Of a stretch of 52,952 nucleotides of DNA, positions 7,847-16,496 are shown in pieces. Positions within the stretch are counted from its first letter, which is position 1; each line of letters opens with the position of its first letter. Below the pieces are notes generated by a model, which was not told where the DNA came from, did no database searches, and was given only the letters and a program-made list of their open reading frames with translations. The position numbers and the translations under genes were made by a program. Origin of the DNA: Minisyncoccota bacterium (GTDB taxonomy: Bacteria > Patescibacteriota > Minisyncoccia > JAHIHE01 > JAGLIN01); the NCBI GenBank assembly GCA_028691985.1, contig JAQUYG010000003.1, positions 1 to 52,952 of the forward strand. The letters are read 5' to 3'.

Positions 7847-8296
7847 ATGCAACAGTGTTCTTTTTTGAACGATTCTTCGCGATTCTCTAAATTGATTTAT
7901 GGCAGCGTAATATTGACTGCCTTTCTTGTTCGCAGTAAGTGGTTGGTTTTAATCGTAAGCGTTCTGATGTGTTTAAATGCTTTTTCCGTGGGCTTTAGTA
8001 TCCCCTGTCGAATTTATTCCTTTACAGAGAAATATCTTTTTAAAAGAAAGATCGGACCATTGCAAAAGGAACCAGGAGAACTCCGCTTTTCTTACGCCAT
8101 GGCTAGTGTATTGATTTTTGTAGGCTTTTTGCTTCTACAATTTACTAAATATACCGTCTTTGCCTGGATGTATATTTTAATAGTTGCTTTTATGCTCTTT
8201 ATAGCCTGCTTTATCGGTTTTTGTGTGGCAACACTAATGTATGTCGCTTTTAAGAGATTTTTAGAATCTGTCCGTAATAATAAGAAATATACTTGA
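7847..8296 (+). CDS. DUF4395-like membrane protein
   Basis: 149 aa with four predicted membrane segments (about residues 17-29, 31-50, 83-100 and 103-132). The pattern IGPLQKEPGELRFSYA after the second segment and IACFIGFCVATLMY in the last fits the DUF4395 family of small membrane proteins. Family members often end GFCxGC; here the second Cys is absent. Its stop codon overlaps the ATG of the histidine kinase (TGATG), so the two are translationally coupled. It might be a membrane partner or sensor for the kinase. Biochemical function is unknown. Confidence 0.6.
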   Translation: MQQCSFLNDSSRFSKLIYGSVILTAFLVRSKWLVLIVSVLMCLNAFSVGFSIPCRIYSFTEKYLFKRKIGPLQKEPGELRFSYAMASVLIFVGFLLLQFTKYTVFAWMYILIVAFMLFIACFIGFCVATLMYVAFKRFLESVRNNKKYT

Positions 8297-9420
8297 TGAA
8301 ATACAAAGAAAAAAAAAGAATCAGAAGGAAAGAGGCAGGAGGGAGTTATTATTTAAACAAAAAGTGCTGGTTAGTAAAAAATCTTGATCATCCTCCTTAT
8401 AAGCGTTGCCAATATTGTGAGCTTAGATTTCACGATTGTTTGTTTATGCGTTATCAGGTAATCAGTCTTGTTTTAGGTTGTTTTTCTTTTCTTTTAATAT
8501 ATTTATTCGAAAGAACGATTCCTTTTTATGCTATAGTAATTATTTTTACTATGGTCATTGTCTACGGATATTATTTTAATAGTAGCACGGAAAAAATAGT
8601 CAAGTCTAACTTTCTCGAAAAAAAAGCTAAAGATGAGCTTAAAAAATTGTCTAATGAATTGGAAAATAGAGTTGAAAGACAGACGAAAAATATCAAGAAG
8701 CAAAATAAGAACTTGAAAGAACTGTTAAATGTCAAAAGTGATTTTTTGCGTACAGTAAACCATCAGCTGAACACTCCCCTGACGATAATGAGAGGCGCCT
8801 TCTCGATGATGGAGGATAAATCTCTCTCGATTGATCAGGGAATGAAGATTGCTTCGCATGGGTTAGAAAGGATGAGCAGCACGATTGAAGATTTCTGGGA
8901 CGCTTTCGAGCTGGAAGAACAAAAAGTGTCGGTGGATTTGGTTGAAACAGATATAGAAGCGATCGTTGGAGATATGGTGGAAGAGAAAAAAAAGATGGAG
9001 TCGGTAATAAATAAAAAGCTGAAAATAGTGTTGTCACGGCCCAACTTCTCTATTCCGAAAGTTCTATGTGATCAGAAAAAAATATCACACGCAATATCCA
9101 ATCTGTTGGACAATGCCGTTTTTTATACTCAGAAAGGGTCTGTAGGGGTCAGGTTTGAAAAGGTCAAAAGAGATAAGAAAAACTATTTGAAAGTTTTCAT
9201 ATCGGACACCGGGGAAGGAATTCCGGCAAAGGACCAGAAAAAAATTTTTGAAAAATTTACCAGAGGATCATCCACTTCTTCCATAAACCCGAACGGGTCC
9301 GGACTCGGTCTCTATATCGCGAAAACCATCATAGAAAAAAGCGGTGGAAAAATCATTCTAGAAGAATCCGTGGTAGGCAAGGGAACAACCTTCAGCTTTA
9401 TTTTGGAGGCTGCAAAGTAA
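8296..9420 (+). CDS. Membrane histidine kinase with a cysteine-rich N-terminus, no response regulator nearby
   Basis: 374 aa from the ATG at 8296; a TTG one codon earlier is also possible. Order: an N-terminal segment with four cysteines (about residues 22-48, including CQYC), two membrane segments (about 55-95), a coiled-coil linker (about 100-140), HisKA with phospho-acceptor H156 in VNHQLNTPL, then the ATPase domain with N-box HAISNLLDNAV, G1 SDTGEGIP, F-box FEKFTRG and G2 GSGLGLYIAK. All boxes are intact, so it should be active. The Cys cluster could bind a metal or sense redox state; this is inferred. It is coupled to the DUF4395 gene and is an orphan: no receiver-domain gene is in the window. 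Confidence 0.92.
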   Translation: MKYKEKKRIRRKEAGGSYYLNKKCWLVKNLDHPPYKRCQYCELRFHDCLFMRYQVISLVLGCFSFLLIYLFERTIPFYAIVIIFTMVIVYGYYFNSSTEKIVKSNFLEKKAKDELKKLSNELENRVERQTKNIKKQNKNLKELLNVKSDFLRTVNHQLNTPLTIMRGAFSMMEDKSLSIDQGMKIASHGLERMSSTIEDFWDAFELEEQKVSVDLVETDIEAIVGDMVEEKKKMESVINKKLKIVLSRPNFSIPKVLCDQKKISHAISNLLDNAVFYTQKGSVGVRFEKVKRDKKNYLKVFISDTGEGIPAKDQKKIFEKFTRGSSTSSINPNGSGLGLYIAKTIIEKSGGKIILEESVVGKGTTFSFILEAAK

Positions 9421-9537
9421 ACAGGGCCTGGAAAATACAGAGTCTATATCTAAGGTTGTTGTCGGTAATGGCAAATCGGCGGAGTGTGGTGAGATGAAGT
9501 GAGATTTGATTGAGCCAATTATAAGATACAGATTATA

Positions 9538-9566
9538 AAATACAGACTTACGATCGTCTGTATTTT
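9538..9566. terminator. Bidirectional terminator between convergent genes
   Basis: Ten-pair stem AAATACAGAC / GTCTGTATTT around an eight-base loop, with T-rich tails on both strands. It separates the plus-strand kinase from the minus-strand uvrA. Confidence 0.8.
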
Positions 9567-9667
9567 TGCATTCTTTGAAAAGGCTTCATTTATAAAATCG
9601 AAAGGATGGTCTTTTCTTGTGTCATCAAAACTAAGGTCTTATCGGGGACAGTCAGAAATAAAGATAA

Positions 9668-12478
9668 CTATTTTAAAACATCTTTGATCGCTTTCCCTGT
9701 CAGGGAGAATCCGCTCTGTGCGATTTCTTCCGGTGTACCAGTGGCAATGATCTCTCCTCCTCCGATTCCTCCTTGTGGTCCTAAGTCGATGATATAGTCG
9801 GCGGATTTGATGACATCTAAGTTGTGCTCGATAACTAGCACGGAATTCCCCGCATCGACTAGACGGTTTATGATATTCAAGAGTTTTTTGATGTCGTCAA
9901 AATGTAGTCCGGTGGTCGGTTCGTCCAGAATATAGAAAGTCCTTCCGGTGGCGCGCTTAGAAAGTTCTGCGGCAAGCTTGATGCGTTGTGCTTCTCCTCC
10001 CGAAAGTGTAGTCGCGCTTTGTCCGAGATGTATATATCCCAACCCCACATCCTGCAAGACGAAAAGTGGATCGCTGATCTGCGGAATGTCTTTGAAAAAA
10101 TCCACAGCTTCACTGACGGTCATATCCAAAACTTCAGAAATATTTTTTCCTTTGTAGTGAATCTTCAGTGTTTCCTGGTTGTAGCGCTTGCCTTCACAAG
10201 TCTCACAGGGGAGATAAACATCGGGCAGGAATTGCATTTCGACTTGGATCATTCCATCGCCTTTGCAGACCTCGCATCTTCCGCCGGAAACATTGAAACT
10301 GAATCTGCCAGGTTGATAGCCTTTTTCCTTAGCTTCTTTGGTCATGGCAAAAAGATCTCGTATGCGATTGAAAATTCCCGTGTAGGTGACTGGGTTGCTG
10401 CGTGGCGTGCGACCGATTGGCGATTGGTCGATTTGAATAACTTTGTCGATATGTTCTATACCTTCAATCTTTTCGCACATACCCGGTTTTTCCATTGAAC
10501 GGTTGATTTTGCGTGCGAGATTCTTATAGATAATTTCGTTGACCAGCGTCGATTTTCCCGAACCGGAAACTCCCGTCACGCAGGTAAAAACTCCGAGCGG
10601 AATGCTGACACTGACATTTTTTAGATTGTTCTCTTTGGCTTTTGTCACGGTCAAGAATCGTTTACCTATCCTGCGGCGCATTTTAGGCACCTCGATTTTT
10701 TTGCGTCCAGAGAGATAATCCCCTGTTAGAGATTTTTTGTCTTTAAGGATCTCTTCATAAGTTCCTGCGAAAACGATTTCTCCTCCATGTTTGCCAGCAC
10801 CCGGTCCAATATCCACCAGATAGTCTGCTTCACGCATCGTCTCCTCATCGTGTTCGATGACGATGAGAGTATTGCCGAGATCGCGGAGATGTTTGAGTGT
10901 GTCCAGCAGCTTCGCATTATCTACAGCGTGCAATCCGATAGAGGGCTCGTCGAGTATATACAACACCCCCATCAATGACGATCCGATTTGCGACGCTAGT
11001 CGGATGCGTTGTGATTCTCCTCCCGCCAAGGTGCGTCCGGTCCGGTTTAAGGTTAGGTAGCTGAGCCCCACATCATTCAAAAAGCCTAAGCGATTTCTTA
11101 TTTCCGCGACAATCTTTTCAGAAAGCAAGTATTCCTTTTTTGTAAGATTGAGTTTTATAAAAAAATCCAAAGCGTCGGCAACTGACATGTCGGAAATCTC
11201 GGCGATATTCTTATTGCCGATTCGTACTGCCAATGCATTTTCGTTGAGTCGCTGTCCGCCACACAAGCTGCAAGGCGCATCGTTCATATATTTTTCAACC
11301 TCTTCTCTCACCTTGGGCGATTCTGATTTAAAATATCTTCTTTTCATATCTGGAATAACTCCGGAAAAGTTGAGATTAAAAACCTGAGTGCGTCCTTTTG
11401 TTGCGAACCTTACTTCGATTTTTTCAGCTTCGCCGCTTCCATACAGAATCTTGTCTATTTTTTCTTGGGGAATATCCTTGATCCGAGTCTTGAGTGGAAT
11501 ACGATATTTTTCAGCTACTGCTCGCAGCAGTGCTCCATAATAGTTACTGGTCTTGTGGCTCCATGGTAAAATCGCCCCCTCTTCGATAGTCTTGTTTTTA
11601 TCTGGAACGACTAAAACGGGGTCTATTTCTTTTTTGCTTCCCAGTCCGTTACATTCCGGACAGGCGCCGAAAGGACTATTGAAAGAGAACAATCGCGGTT
11701 CGATCTCGGGAAAGCTGAAATCGCATTTTGCGCAGGACAGATTCTGATTCATCAATATTTCCTTTTTGCCGTTCTCCACAACAACTAATCCGTCTGAGAG
11801 CTTTACTGTTCTTTCGATATCTTCAAAAATTCGGCTGAAATTTTTTTCTTCTATTTTTGTCTCATCTATCAAAATGTCAATGTCGTGCATCTTATACCTC
11901 GCCATGTCTATTTTTTCGTCAAGCCGCAGCATTTTGCCGTCTACGCGTGCTTTTGTGTAGCCTCGTTTATAGATATCATTCAAGAGCTGGAGATATTCTC
12001 CTTTTCTTCCTCTTACTATCGGTGAAAATATCTTTATTTTTTCTCCTTCTCCGATTTCTAAAATTTTATCGACCATCTGTTCGACAGTAAGTGCAGCGAT
12101 AGGATCTCCACATTTTGTGCAGTGAGGCGTTCCGACCTTTGCAAAAAGTAGGCGCATATAATCATGGATCTCAGTAATGGTCCCGACAGTGGAACGCGGA
12201 TTGTGCGAGGCTGTCTTCTGTGAGATAGAAATTGCTGGTGATAGTCCTTCTATATAATCCACATCCGGTTTTTCCATCTGCCCTAAGAACTGGCGGGCAT
12301 AGCTGGAGAGACTTTCCAAATATCGCCTTTGTCCTTCCGCAAAAATTGTATCAAAAGCCAGGGTCGATTTTCCCGATCCTGAAATTCCTGTAAAAACAAT
12401 AAATTGGTCGCGCGGCAATTCTAAATCGATATTTTTGAGATTGTGCTCCCTCGCGCCTTTTATGATAATTTTCTTCAT
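9668..12478 (-). CDS. uvrA: UvrABC excinuclease subunit A
   Basis: 936 aa, full length. UvrA is the damage-sensing ABC-type ATPase of nucleotide excision repair, loading UvrB on DNA. The two Walker A motifs are GISGSGKS (31-38) and GVSGSGKS in the second half. The two ABC signatures are LAGGESQRI and LSGGEAQRI. Zinc-binding cysteine pairs are seen as CAKC/CPEC, CSLC and CEVC/CETC. uvrC is 9 kb away on the same strand; uvrB is not in the window. The promoter at 12507-12535 serves it. Confidence 0.98.
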   Translation of the reverse strand: MKKIIIKGAREHNLKNIDLELPRDQFIVFTGISGSGKSTLAFDTIFAEGQRRYLESLSSYARQFLGQMEKPDVDYIEGLSPAISISQKTASHNPRSTVGTITEIHDYMRLLFAKVGTPHCTKCGDPIAALTVEQMVDKILEIGEGEKIKIFSPIVRGRKGEYLQLLNDIYKRGYTKARVDGKMLRLDEKIDMARYKMHDIDILIDETKIEEKNFSRIFEDIERTVKLSDGLVVVENGKKEILMNQNLSCAKCDFSFPEIEPRLFSFNSPFGACPECNGLGSKKEIDPVLVVPDKNKTIEEGAILPWSHKTSNYYGALLRAVAEKYRIPLKTRIKDIPQEKIDKILYGSGEAEKIEVRFATKGRTQVFNLNFSGVIPDMKRRYFKSESPKVREEVEKYMNDAPCSLCGGQRLNENALAVRIGNKNIAEISDMSVADALDFFIKLNLTKKEYLLSEKIVAEIRNRLGFLNDVGLSYLTLNRTGRTLAGGESQRIRLASQIGSSLMGVLYILDEPSIGLHAVDNAKLLDTLKHLRDLGNTLIVIEHDEETMREADYLVDIGPGAGKHGGEIVFAGTYEEILKDKKSLTGDYLSGRKKIEVPKMRRRIGKRFLTVTKAKENNLKNVSVSIPLGVFTCVTGVSGSGKSTLVNEIIYKNLARKINRSMEKPGMCEKIEGIEHIDKVIQIDQSPIGRTPRSNPVTYTGIFNRIRDLFAMTKEAKEKGYQPGRFSFNVSGGRCEVCKGDGMIQVEMQFLPDVYLPCETCEGKRYNQETLKIHYKGKNISEVLDMTVSEAVDFFKDIPQISDPLFVLQDVGLGYIHLGQSATTLSGGEAQRIKLAAELSKRATGRTFYILDEPTTGLHFDDIKKLLNIINRLVDAGNSVLVIEHNLDVIKSADYIIDLGPQGGIGGGEIIATGTPEEIAQSGFSLTGKAIKDVLK

Positions 12479-12506
12479 ATAAAAATCTTGATAAATAGCA
12501 TTTTAC

Positions 12507-12535
12507 ATTCTACCTCATATACGCCGATTTAACAA
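12507..12535 (-). promoter_or_regulatory. Promoter of uvrA
   Basis: Minus strand TTGTTA (12535-12530), 17-base spacer, TAGAAT (12512-12507), about 30 bases before the ATG. No obvious LexA-type operator is seen around it. Confidence 0.55.
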
Positions 12536-12610
12536 GCCCCGTACCTGATTTTTTAAATTTACCGACAAAATAAAAAACGGCAACATTGGCAGAAGCTTTT
12601 GTTGTATCTT

Positions 12611-13042
12611 TTAGCTGTTTGCTCTTATAATGAGGTAGCTAGATATCAATAGTATCGCCTGCACGAGAAAATCATTCAGTGTGAGAATGTAGGATGCCAG
12701 TCTTTCTCTTTGGTAGAAAATGTGTCCCAAAAAGGAATTCAATATTATAACGATAAGTCCGACTGTCGGTAGTAAAAAAATCTTTTCGTAGTCCCCTAAA
12801 AAATCTACGCCATAAAAAAGGTTGTAATGAAGAATTATAGGGTAGTCGCTTTTGACGCGGTTTTCAATAAGATATATCCAATTTACAAGATTCATGAGTC
12901 CGCTTGCAAAAAGTACGGCCGAGACTTCGCTGTCTTGCCAGTAAGGTTTTTTGATAGTAATTTTTATTCCGCTTGAGACAAAACTCAATAGGATCATAAA
13001 TCTTCTCAAGATGACTTTTAGGAGTTTTTCTTGCTGCTGCAT
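12611..13042 (-). CDS. Small membrane protein of unknown function
   Basis: 143 aa with three likely membrane segments (about residues 40-57, 88-108 and 118-138) and a basic N-terminus. I do not recognise a family. It starts one base after the stop of the presenilin-like protease (TAA-A-ATG), so the two are very probably translated together. It is the last gene of the VIT / protease / membrane-protein operon. It could be a partner or substrate of the protease; this is speculation from position. Confidence 0.6.
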   Translation of the reverse strand: MQQQEKLLKVILRRFMILLSFVSSGIKITIKKPYWQDSEVSAVLFASGLMNLVNWIYLIENRVKSDYPIILHYNLFYGVDFLGDYEKIFLLPTVGLIVIILNSFLGHIFYQRERLASYILTLNDFLVQAILLISSYLIIRANS

Positions 13043-13043
13043 T

Positions 13044-13940
13044 TTAGGTTGTTAAGCTTATTATGAAAAATATGATTGCAAAAAACGATATGAGTGGAAG
13101 TGCCGGGATGGCCTTTTTTTCTTTTTGCAGGATAAAAAAGAGGTGATTGCATATGATTCCGACGATAGCTCCGGATATCGTGAAATAAAAATGGACAGAG
13201 CCCATAGGCAGGGTCGAAACCGCAAAAAATATCGGCAAAGCAAGGTCTCCCGTGCCTAAAAAAACGAATTCCTGTCTTTTTTCCGGTTTGGTAAAATCGA
13301 ATCTGTTTTTCCAGGAGGAAAAATTTTTGGGGATTACTAGTGCCAGTACAGCGCCTTTTTCTGCCATTCCCTTAAAGAGCTTGCTCATATGTCTAGTTTT
13401 ATAGACTGCAATCATGTCGTAGACAGACAATAGGATCAGAATCCCTGCGCTCGTCGCGGGGCTTGTATACATGCCGAAGTTGGCGGCGATGCCTGAGACT
13501 CCTATGATGATTGCAAGATTTTGTGTCCATATCCGCGGAAGTAGAAATCTGATAGTCGGTAAGGCTGTTGCTAATAAAAAGGCATATCCTCTTGAGAATA
13601 AGAACCTCAACGGTCCTTGTGCTCCGAAAATAATCGCTCCTGAAAAGAACAATTCAAATAGAAACCTCCCTTTGAAAACTTCCAAAAATATGAGCATCAT
13701 CATGGTGGCAATGAGGAAGGCAGCTGTGAATTCTATTAGTTTTGTCTGTACTTCCTGGTTCAAAATGTTAAAAGAGGTTTTAGATTTTTCCATCGAGAGC
13801 TGCGCTGTCTGGATCTGGAGATAGTCCTCATTTTTTTTCATTGTACCTTGCACGGTTAAAAGTGACAAAAAAGCTGTGGCGGAAAAAGCCAGAATGATTT
13901 GAAGAAGAAAATTGAGTTTTAGGTTCGCAGCTTTTGTCAT
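13044..13940 (-). CDS. Presenilin/SPP-type intramembrane aspartyl protease
   Basis: 298 aa with about nine hydrophobic segments. The three hallmarks of GxGD aspartyl proteases are present in order: YD in LSVYDMIAVY (Y174, D175), GxGD in LGTGDLALP (G229-D232) and PAL in IPALPL (P279-L281). D175 and D232 would be the catalytic pair that cuts peptide bonds inside the membrane. Length and layout resemble the short archaeal presenilin/SPP homologues (DUF1119-like) more than eukaryotic presenilin. The gene is tightly packed: one base after the VIT-like gene and one base before the 143-aa membrane protein. Substrates cannot be read from sequence. The motif evidence is strong; protease activity is inferred. 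Confidence 0.82.
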   Translation of the reverse strand: MTKAANLKLNFLLQIILAFSATAFLSLLTVQGTMKKNEDYLQIQTAQLSMEKSKTSFNILNQEVQTKLIEFTAAFLIATMMMLIFLEVFKGRFLFELFFSGAIIFGAQGPLRFLFSRGYAFLLATALPTIRFLLPRIWTQNLAIIIGVSGIAANFGMYTSPATSAGILILLSVYDMIAVYKTRHMSKLFKGMAEKGAVLALVIPKNFSSWKNRFDFTKPEKRQEFVFLGTGDLALPIFFAVSTLPMGSVHFYFTISGAIVGIICNHLFFILQKEKKAIPALPLISFFAIIFFIISLTT

Positions 13941-13941
13941 T

Positions 13942-14418
13942 CTAGTAAAAATTAGCGGCTGTCCAGAGCCCGATTTGATGGGTTATGAAGACAACTATTA
14001 ACGCTATGAAGATATGTTCTAAGATCACATGAATGCTTTTTGTGTCTTGACTCTTCGCGATGAAATGACTGACTATGGACAGGATCAGGACTCCCCAAAC
14101 TATACTGATTGATACTGCTTTTGAGAGATCAAAAAGTAGGACAGGTACGATAAAAGTCAGAGCAAACAGGAACTTTGTTGTAAAGGTTGCAAGAGTCGCT
14201 TCCCATATGTGGTTTTTGGAATTTACCTTATTTGACTCTTCTGATATGTGTATTCCCAGCGCATCGGACATCGCATCTGCAATCGCTATGGTTATAAGTC
14301 CTCCTATGACGGTTGCCTTGGAGTCTGTCCCAGCGGCCAGTCCTACCATGAGCCCCAAGGTAGTTATTGTTGCCGAAGTGAGTCCGAAACACAGTCCAGT
14401 TTTGAGTGATTGCTTCAT
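13942..14418 (-). CDS. VIT1/CCC1-like membrane transporter, short form
   Basis: 158 aa, about five membrane helices. The N-terminal half (GLCFGLTSATITTLGLMVGL, then ITIAIADAMSDALGIHISEES) matches helix 1-2 of the VIT/CCC1 iron-manganese transporter family, including the acidic residues of the second helix. The long cytoplasmic metal-binding domain of plant VIT1 is missing and the protein is shorter than most bacterial members. Probable role: membrane transport of Fe(II) or Mn(II). It is the first gene of the three-gene operon with the presenilin-like protease. Confidence 0.65.
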   Translation of the reverse strand: MKQSLKTGLCFGLTSATITTLGLMVGLAAGTDSKATVIGGLITIAIADAMSDALGIHISEESNKVNSKNHIWEATLATFTTKFLFALTFIVPVLLFDLSKAVSISIVWGVLILSIVSHFIAKSQDTKSIHVILEHIFIALIVVFITHQIGLWTAANFY

Positions 14419-14453
14419 CGTTTTATTTTATTTCTTATTCTTGTTCTTGATTA

Positions 14454-14482
14454 ATTCTATAATATATCGAGGATAATGACAA
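14454..14482 (-). promoter_or_regulatory. Promoter of the VIT-like/protease operon
   Basis: Minus strand TTGTCA (14482-14477), 17-base spacer, TAGAAT (14459-14454), about 36 bases before the ATG. Confidence 0.5.
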
Positions 14483-14486
14483 TTAT

Positions 14487-14517
14487 AAAAAGCCCGCCTT
14501 TCGAGGTGGGCTTTTTT
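14487..14517 (-). terminator. Terminator after the Q/E-rich secreted protein
   Basis: GC-rich stem AAAAGCCCGCCT / AGGTGGGCTTTTT with a four-base loop and T-runs on both strands. It lies 20 bases after the stop of the gene at 14538-15380 and just before the VIT promoter. Confidence 0.85.
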
Positions 14518-14537
14518 ATATCTAGCGAAACGCTTTT

Positions 14538-15380
14538 TTATGAAATCCACTTGAATAGCCATCCGAACAGGCTGAATCCCTGGCGCTCTACCTCAAGTTC
14601 CTGTTTCAGCTCGGCTTTTACCTCGTTCATGATTTTAATCTGTTCCATTACTGCCTGAGCATCGCCTTCATTATTGAGCTGGTTTGCCAACTGTTGTATC
14701 TGCTGAATCCGGTTCTCTTGTTCCTGGATTTTTTTCTCGACTTCATTCAGTTTGCCGTAATTCGGACCTATAAGAAATTTTACGACTGAACTTCTCTTTT
14801 GGGCCTTTTCTAGCGAGTTTTCTATGGTGTCTTGGTCGTTATTTTGATTCTGTGCCATAACTTTTAATTGTTCGCCGGTTTCTCCGTTGTTCGTTGCTAT
14901 CCTTTCCATCTCTTGCATAGCATTGGCAATCTGATTGCGACGGTTTATGCTTCGTTCGGATTTTTCTTCGGTCGATTTTCCAAGTTCCGTCCGGTTTTCT
15001 TCTTGGTTTTGATTCTGAATTTGTGCTCCATTTCCGTCTCCGATTTCTTCCTGGATCATTTCTCTATTTTGTTCCTGTTCTTGATCCCCTGTCCTGTCCT
15101 GCAGGCGGTCTCTAACTTGTTCTTCCTCCTGTAAGGTGTCTCCCTGCCCTGTATCTTGCCCGCTCTGTTCTTTTGAGCTATCTTGTCCGGTTCCGGTCCC
15201 CTGCCCTGCTGTGGCATCAGATCCTTGACCTTGTGGGGTTGCAGCGTTTTGATTCCCTGTGGTTTCTTCCGACCCCGTACCGCTTCCGGGAGTCGGATCG
15301 ATCCTGGCGCCGAAAGAAATTACTGGTGTGAAAAACAAAACGAGAAACATCAGCACAGCACCTGTCTTTTGCCTTTGCAT
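14538..15380 (-). CDS. Secreted low-complexity Gln/Glu/Gly-rich protein with a coiled-coil end
   Basis: 280 aa from the ATG at 15380. That start is preferred because it opens a clean signal peptide (MQRQKTG, hydrophobic core, cleavage near SFGA). The open frame runs 42 codons further upstream but would bury the signal and cross the promoter. The mature part is rich in G, T, Q, S (about 25-75), then Q, E, N, R (about 75-150), followed by two helical coiled-coil stretches (about 150-260) and an amphipathic, aromatic tail GFSLFGWLFKW. No known domain is seen. It may be a cell-surface or periplasmic structural protein. Confidence 0.65.
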   Translation of the reverse strand: MQRQKTGAVLMFLVLFFTPVISFGARIDPTPGSGTGSEETTGNQNAATPQGQGSDATAGQGTGTGQDSSKEQSGQDTGQGDTLQEEEQVRDRLQDRTGDQEQEQNREMIQEEIGDGNGAQIQNQNQEENRTELGKSTEEKSERSINRRNQIANAMQEMERIATNNGETGEQLKVMAQNQNNDQDTIENSLEKAQKRSSVVKFLIGPNYGKLNEVEKKIQEQENRIQQIQQLANQLNNEGDAQAVMEQIKIMNEVKAELKQELEVERQGFSLFGWLFKWIS

Positions 15381-15423
15381 GATTTTATTCTTAATTGGAT
15401 AAAAAAACTTTCTCTTGCCTTTT

Positions 15424-15432
15424 ATTATAACA
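15424..15432 (-). promoter_or_regulatory. Extended -10 promoter of the secreted-protein gene
   Basis: Minus strand TGTTATAAT (15432-15424), a perfect TATAAT with a TG extension, about 44 bases before the ATG at 15380. It supports the shorter start. Confidence 0.6.
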
Positions 15433-15502
15433 CAAAAAACAGGATTATGATATAATATTGCAGAAAGGTTAAAAAAGAGATTATCTCGACGAGAGTTGCA
15501 AA

Positions 15503-16480
15503 TCAATCCAAAAATTCCTGGACAAAAATTATTCCATAAGAACCTGCGTCAATAACTCCTATGCCTACTCGTCCGAAGAATGGATGCAATATATTTTCCC
15601 TGTGTCCTTCACTCTCCATAAGTCCATCATGAGCCTCCTCCAGTCCGGGTGCATAGGCAAGATTCTCACCGATCATAGTATATGTCGTATCGTAGTTCTT
15701 CATCCTGTCGCTTGGCGATCCCCCTTCCAGATCAGTATGAGAGAAGATTCCGTTCTCAAAGAGATATTTGCCATAATTTCTGGCAGCCTCTCTGGCAACT
15801 TCGTCAATTGATAAAGCTTTTAAACCCCTTGCCGTCCTTTCTTTGTTGACCATTTCTAGCATCTTTTCTTCTAAGTCTTCCCTTAGTGAGAATTCCATAG
15901 TCTCAAATTTGAGATCGACTATTTCATCTGTTCCGGTTTCAACTGTTAAAAAGCTGAGTTTTTCCACTGTTGTCTCCAAAATGTTTCCAAAAACTCCAGA
16001 AAAACTCTTTTCGAGTCCCAGCTGGTTGTTTTTTACGAAATTGCCGAAAGTTGAAGCCTCTATCTCGGTAGTGACAAATGTTGGAAGAGAAAGAGAAAAA
16101 GTTGCTATGAATAAAGTAAAAAATACCACGACACCTGACAGGACAGAAACGGTGCCCCCGATGATTTTTTTTGTCATCGGGTCTTTGATCTGTGTAAATC
16201 TACGGATTTTTTTTGTGGCATATAGAAAAAGGAGAAGAAAACCTACTTTGGATATCGATGCGTTTATAAAAAAGCCTATTGCGTTCGCGTAAGCTTGCGG
16301 AATCTGAAAATTGGATACAAAAAACCCCGCCGTCACTTTGAAAGTGAGGAGTGCTATCATAATACCGAACACAAAGCTGAAAATTTCGGCAATCGTTTGA
16401 AGAAAATCTTTTTTTGCTCCTGAAAAGAGAAGTATAAAAAGGCAAAAAATGATGATGAGATCTATCCAATTTCCTATCAT
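15503..16480 (-). CDS. CvpA-like membrane domain fused to a CAP (SCP/PR-1) domain
   Basis: 325 aa. The N-terminal 170 residues hold four hydrophobic segments in the manner of the CvpA/colicin-V-production family (WIDLIIIFCLFILLFSGAKK start). A linker of about 30 residues follows, then a C-terminal CAP domain at about 205-325 with the motifs MVNKERTARGL, HTDLEGGSP, GENLAY and HRENILHPFFGRVGIGV. CAP domains in secreted bacterial proteins are thought to act on lipids or the cell wall, or to bind calcium. Here the CAP domain would be held at the outer face of the membrane. It lies 16 bases after the Na/Pi cotransporter gene, so they are probably co-transcribed. Confidence 0.82.
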   Translation of the reverse strand: MIGNWIDLIIIFCLFILLFSGAKKDFLQTIAEIFSFVFGIMIALLTFKVTAGFFVSNFQIPQAYANAIGFFINASISKVGFLLLFLYATKKIRRFTQIKDPMTKKIIGGTVSVLSGVVVFFTLFIATFSLSLPTFVTTEIEASTFGNFVKNNQLGLEKSFSGVFGNILETTVEKLSFLTVETGTDEIVDLKFETMEFSLREDLEEKMLEMVNKERTARGLKALSIDEVAREAARNYGKYLFENGIFSHTDLEGGSPSDRMKNYDTTYTMIGENLAYAPGLEEAHDGLMESEGHRENILHPFFGRVGIGVIDAGSYGIIFVQEFLD

Positions 16481-16496
16481 AAAGAGCTGGTTAGTT

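Noticed and set aside
12541-12610. Terminator between the 143-aa gene and uvrA
   Set aside because: GGCAAC and GTTGCC-like segments near a T-rich tract do not form a consistent stem on the minus strand.
14538-15506. Longer start (322 aa) for the secreted protein
   Set aside because: The upstream 42 codons run through a TATAAT promoter and would place the signal peptide internally; the ATG at 15380 is better.
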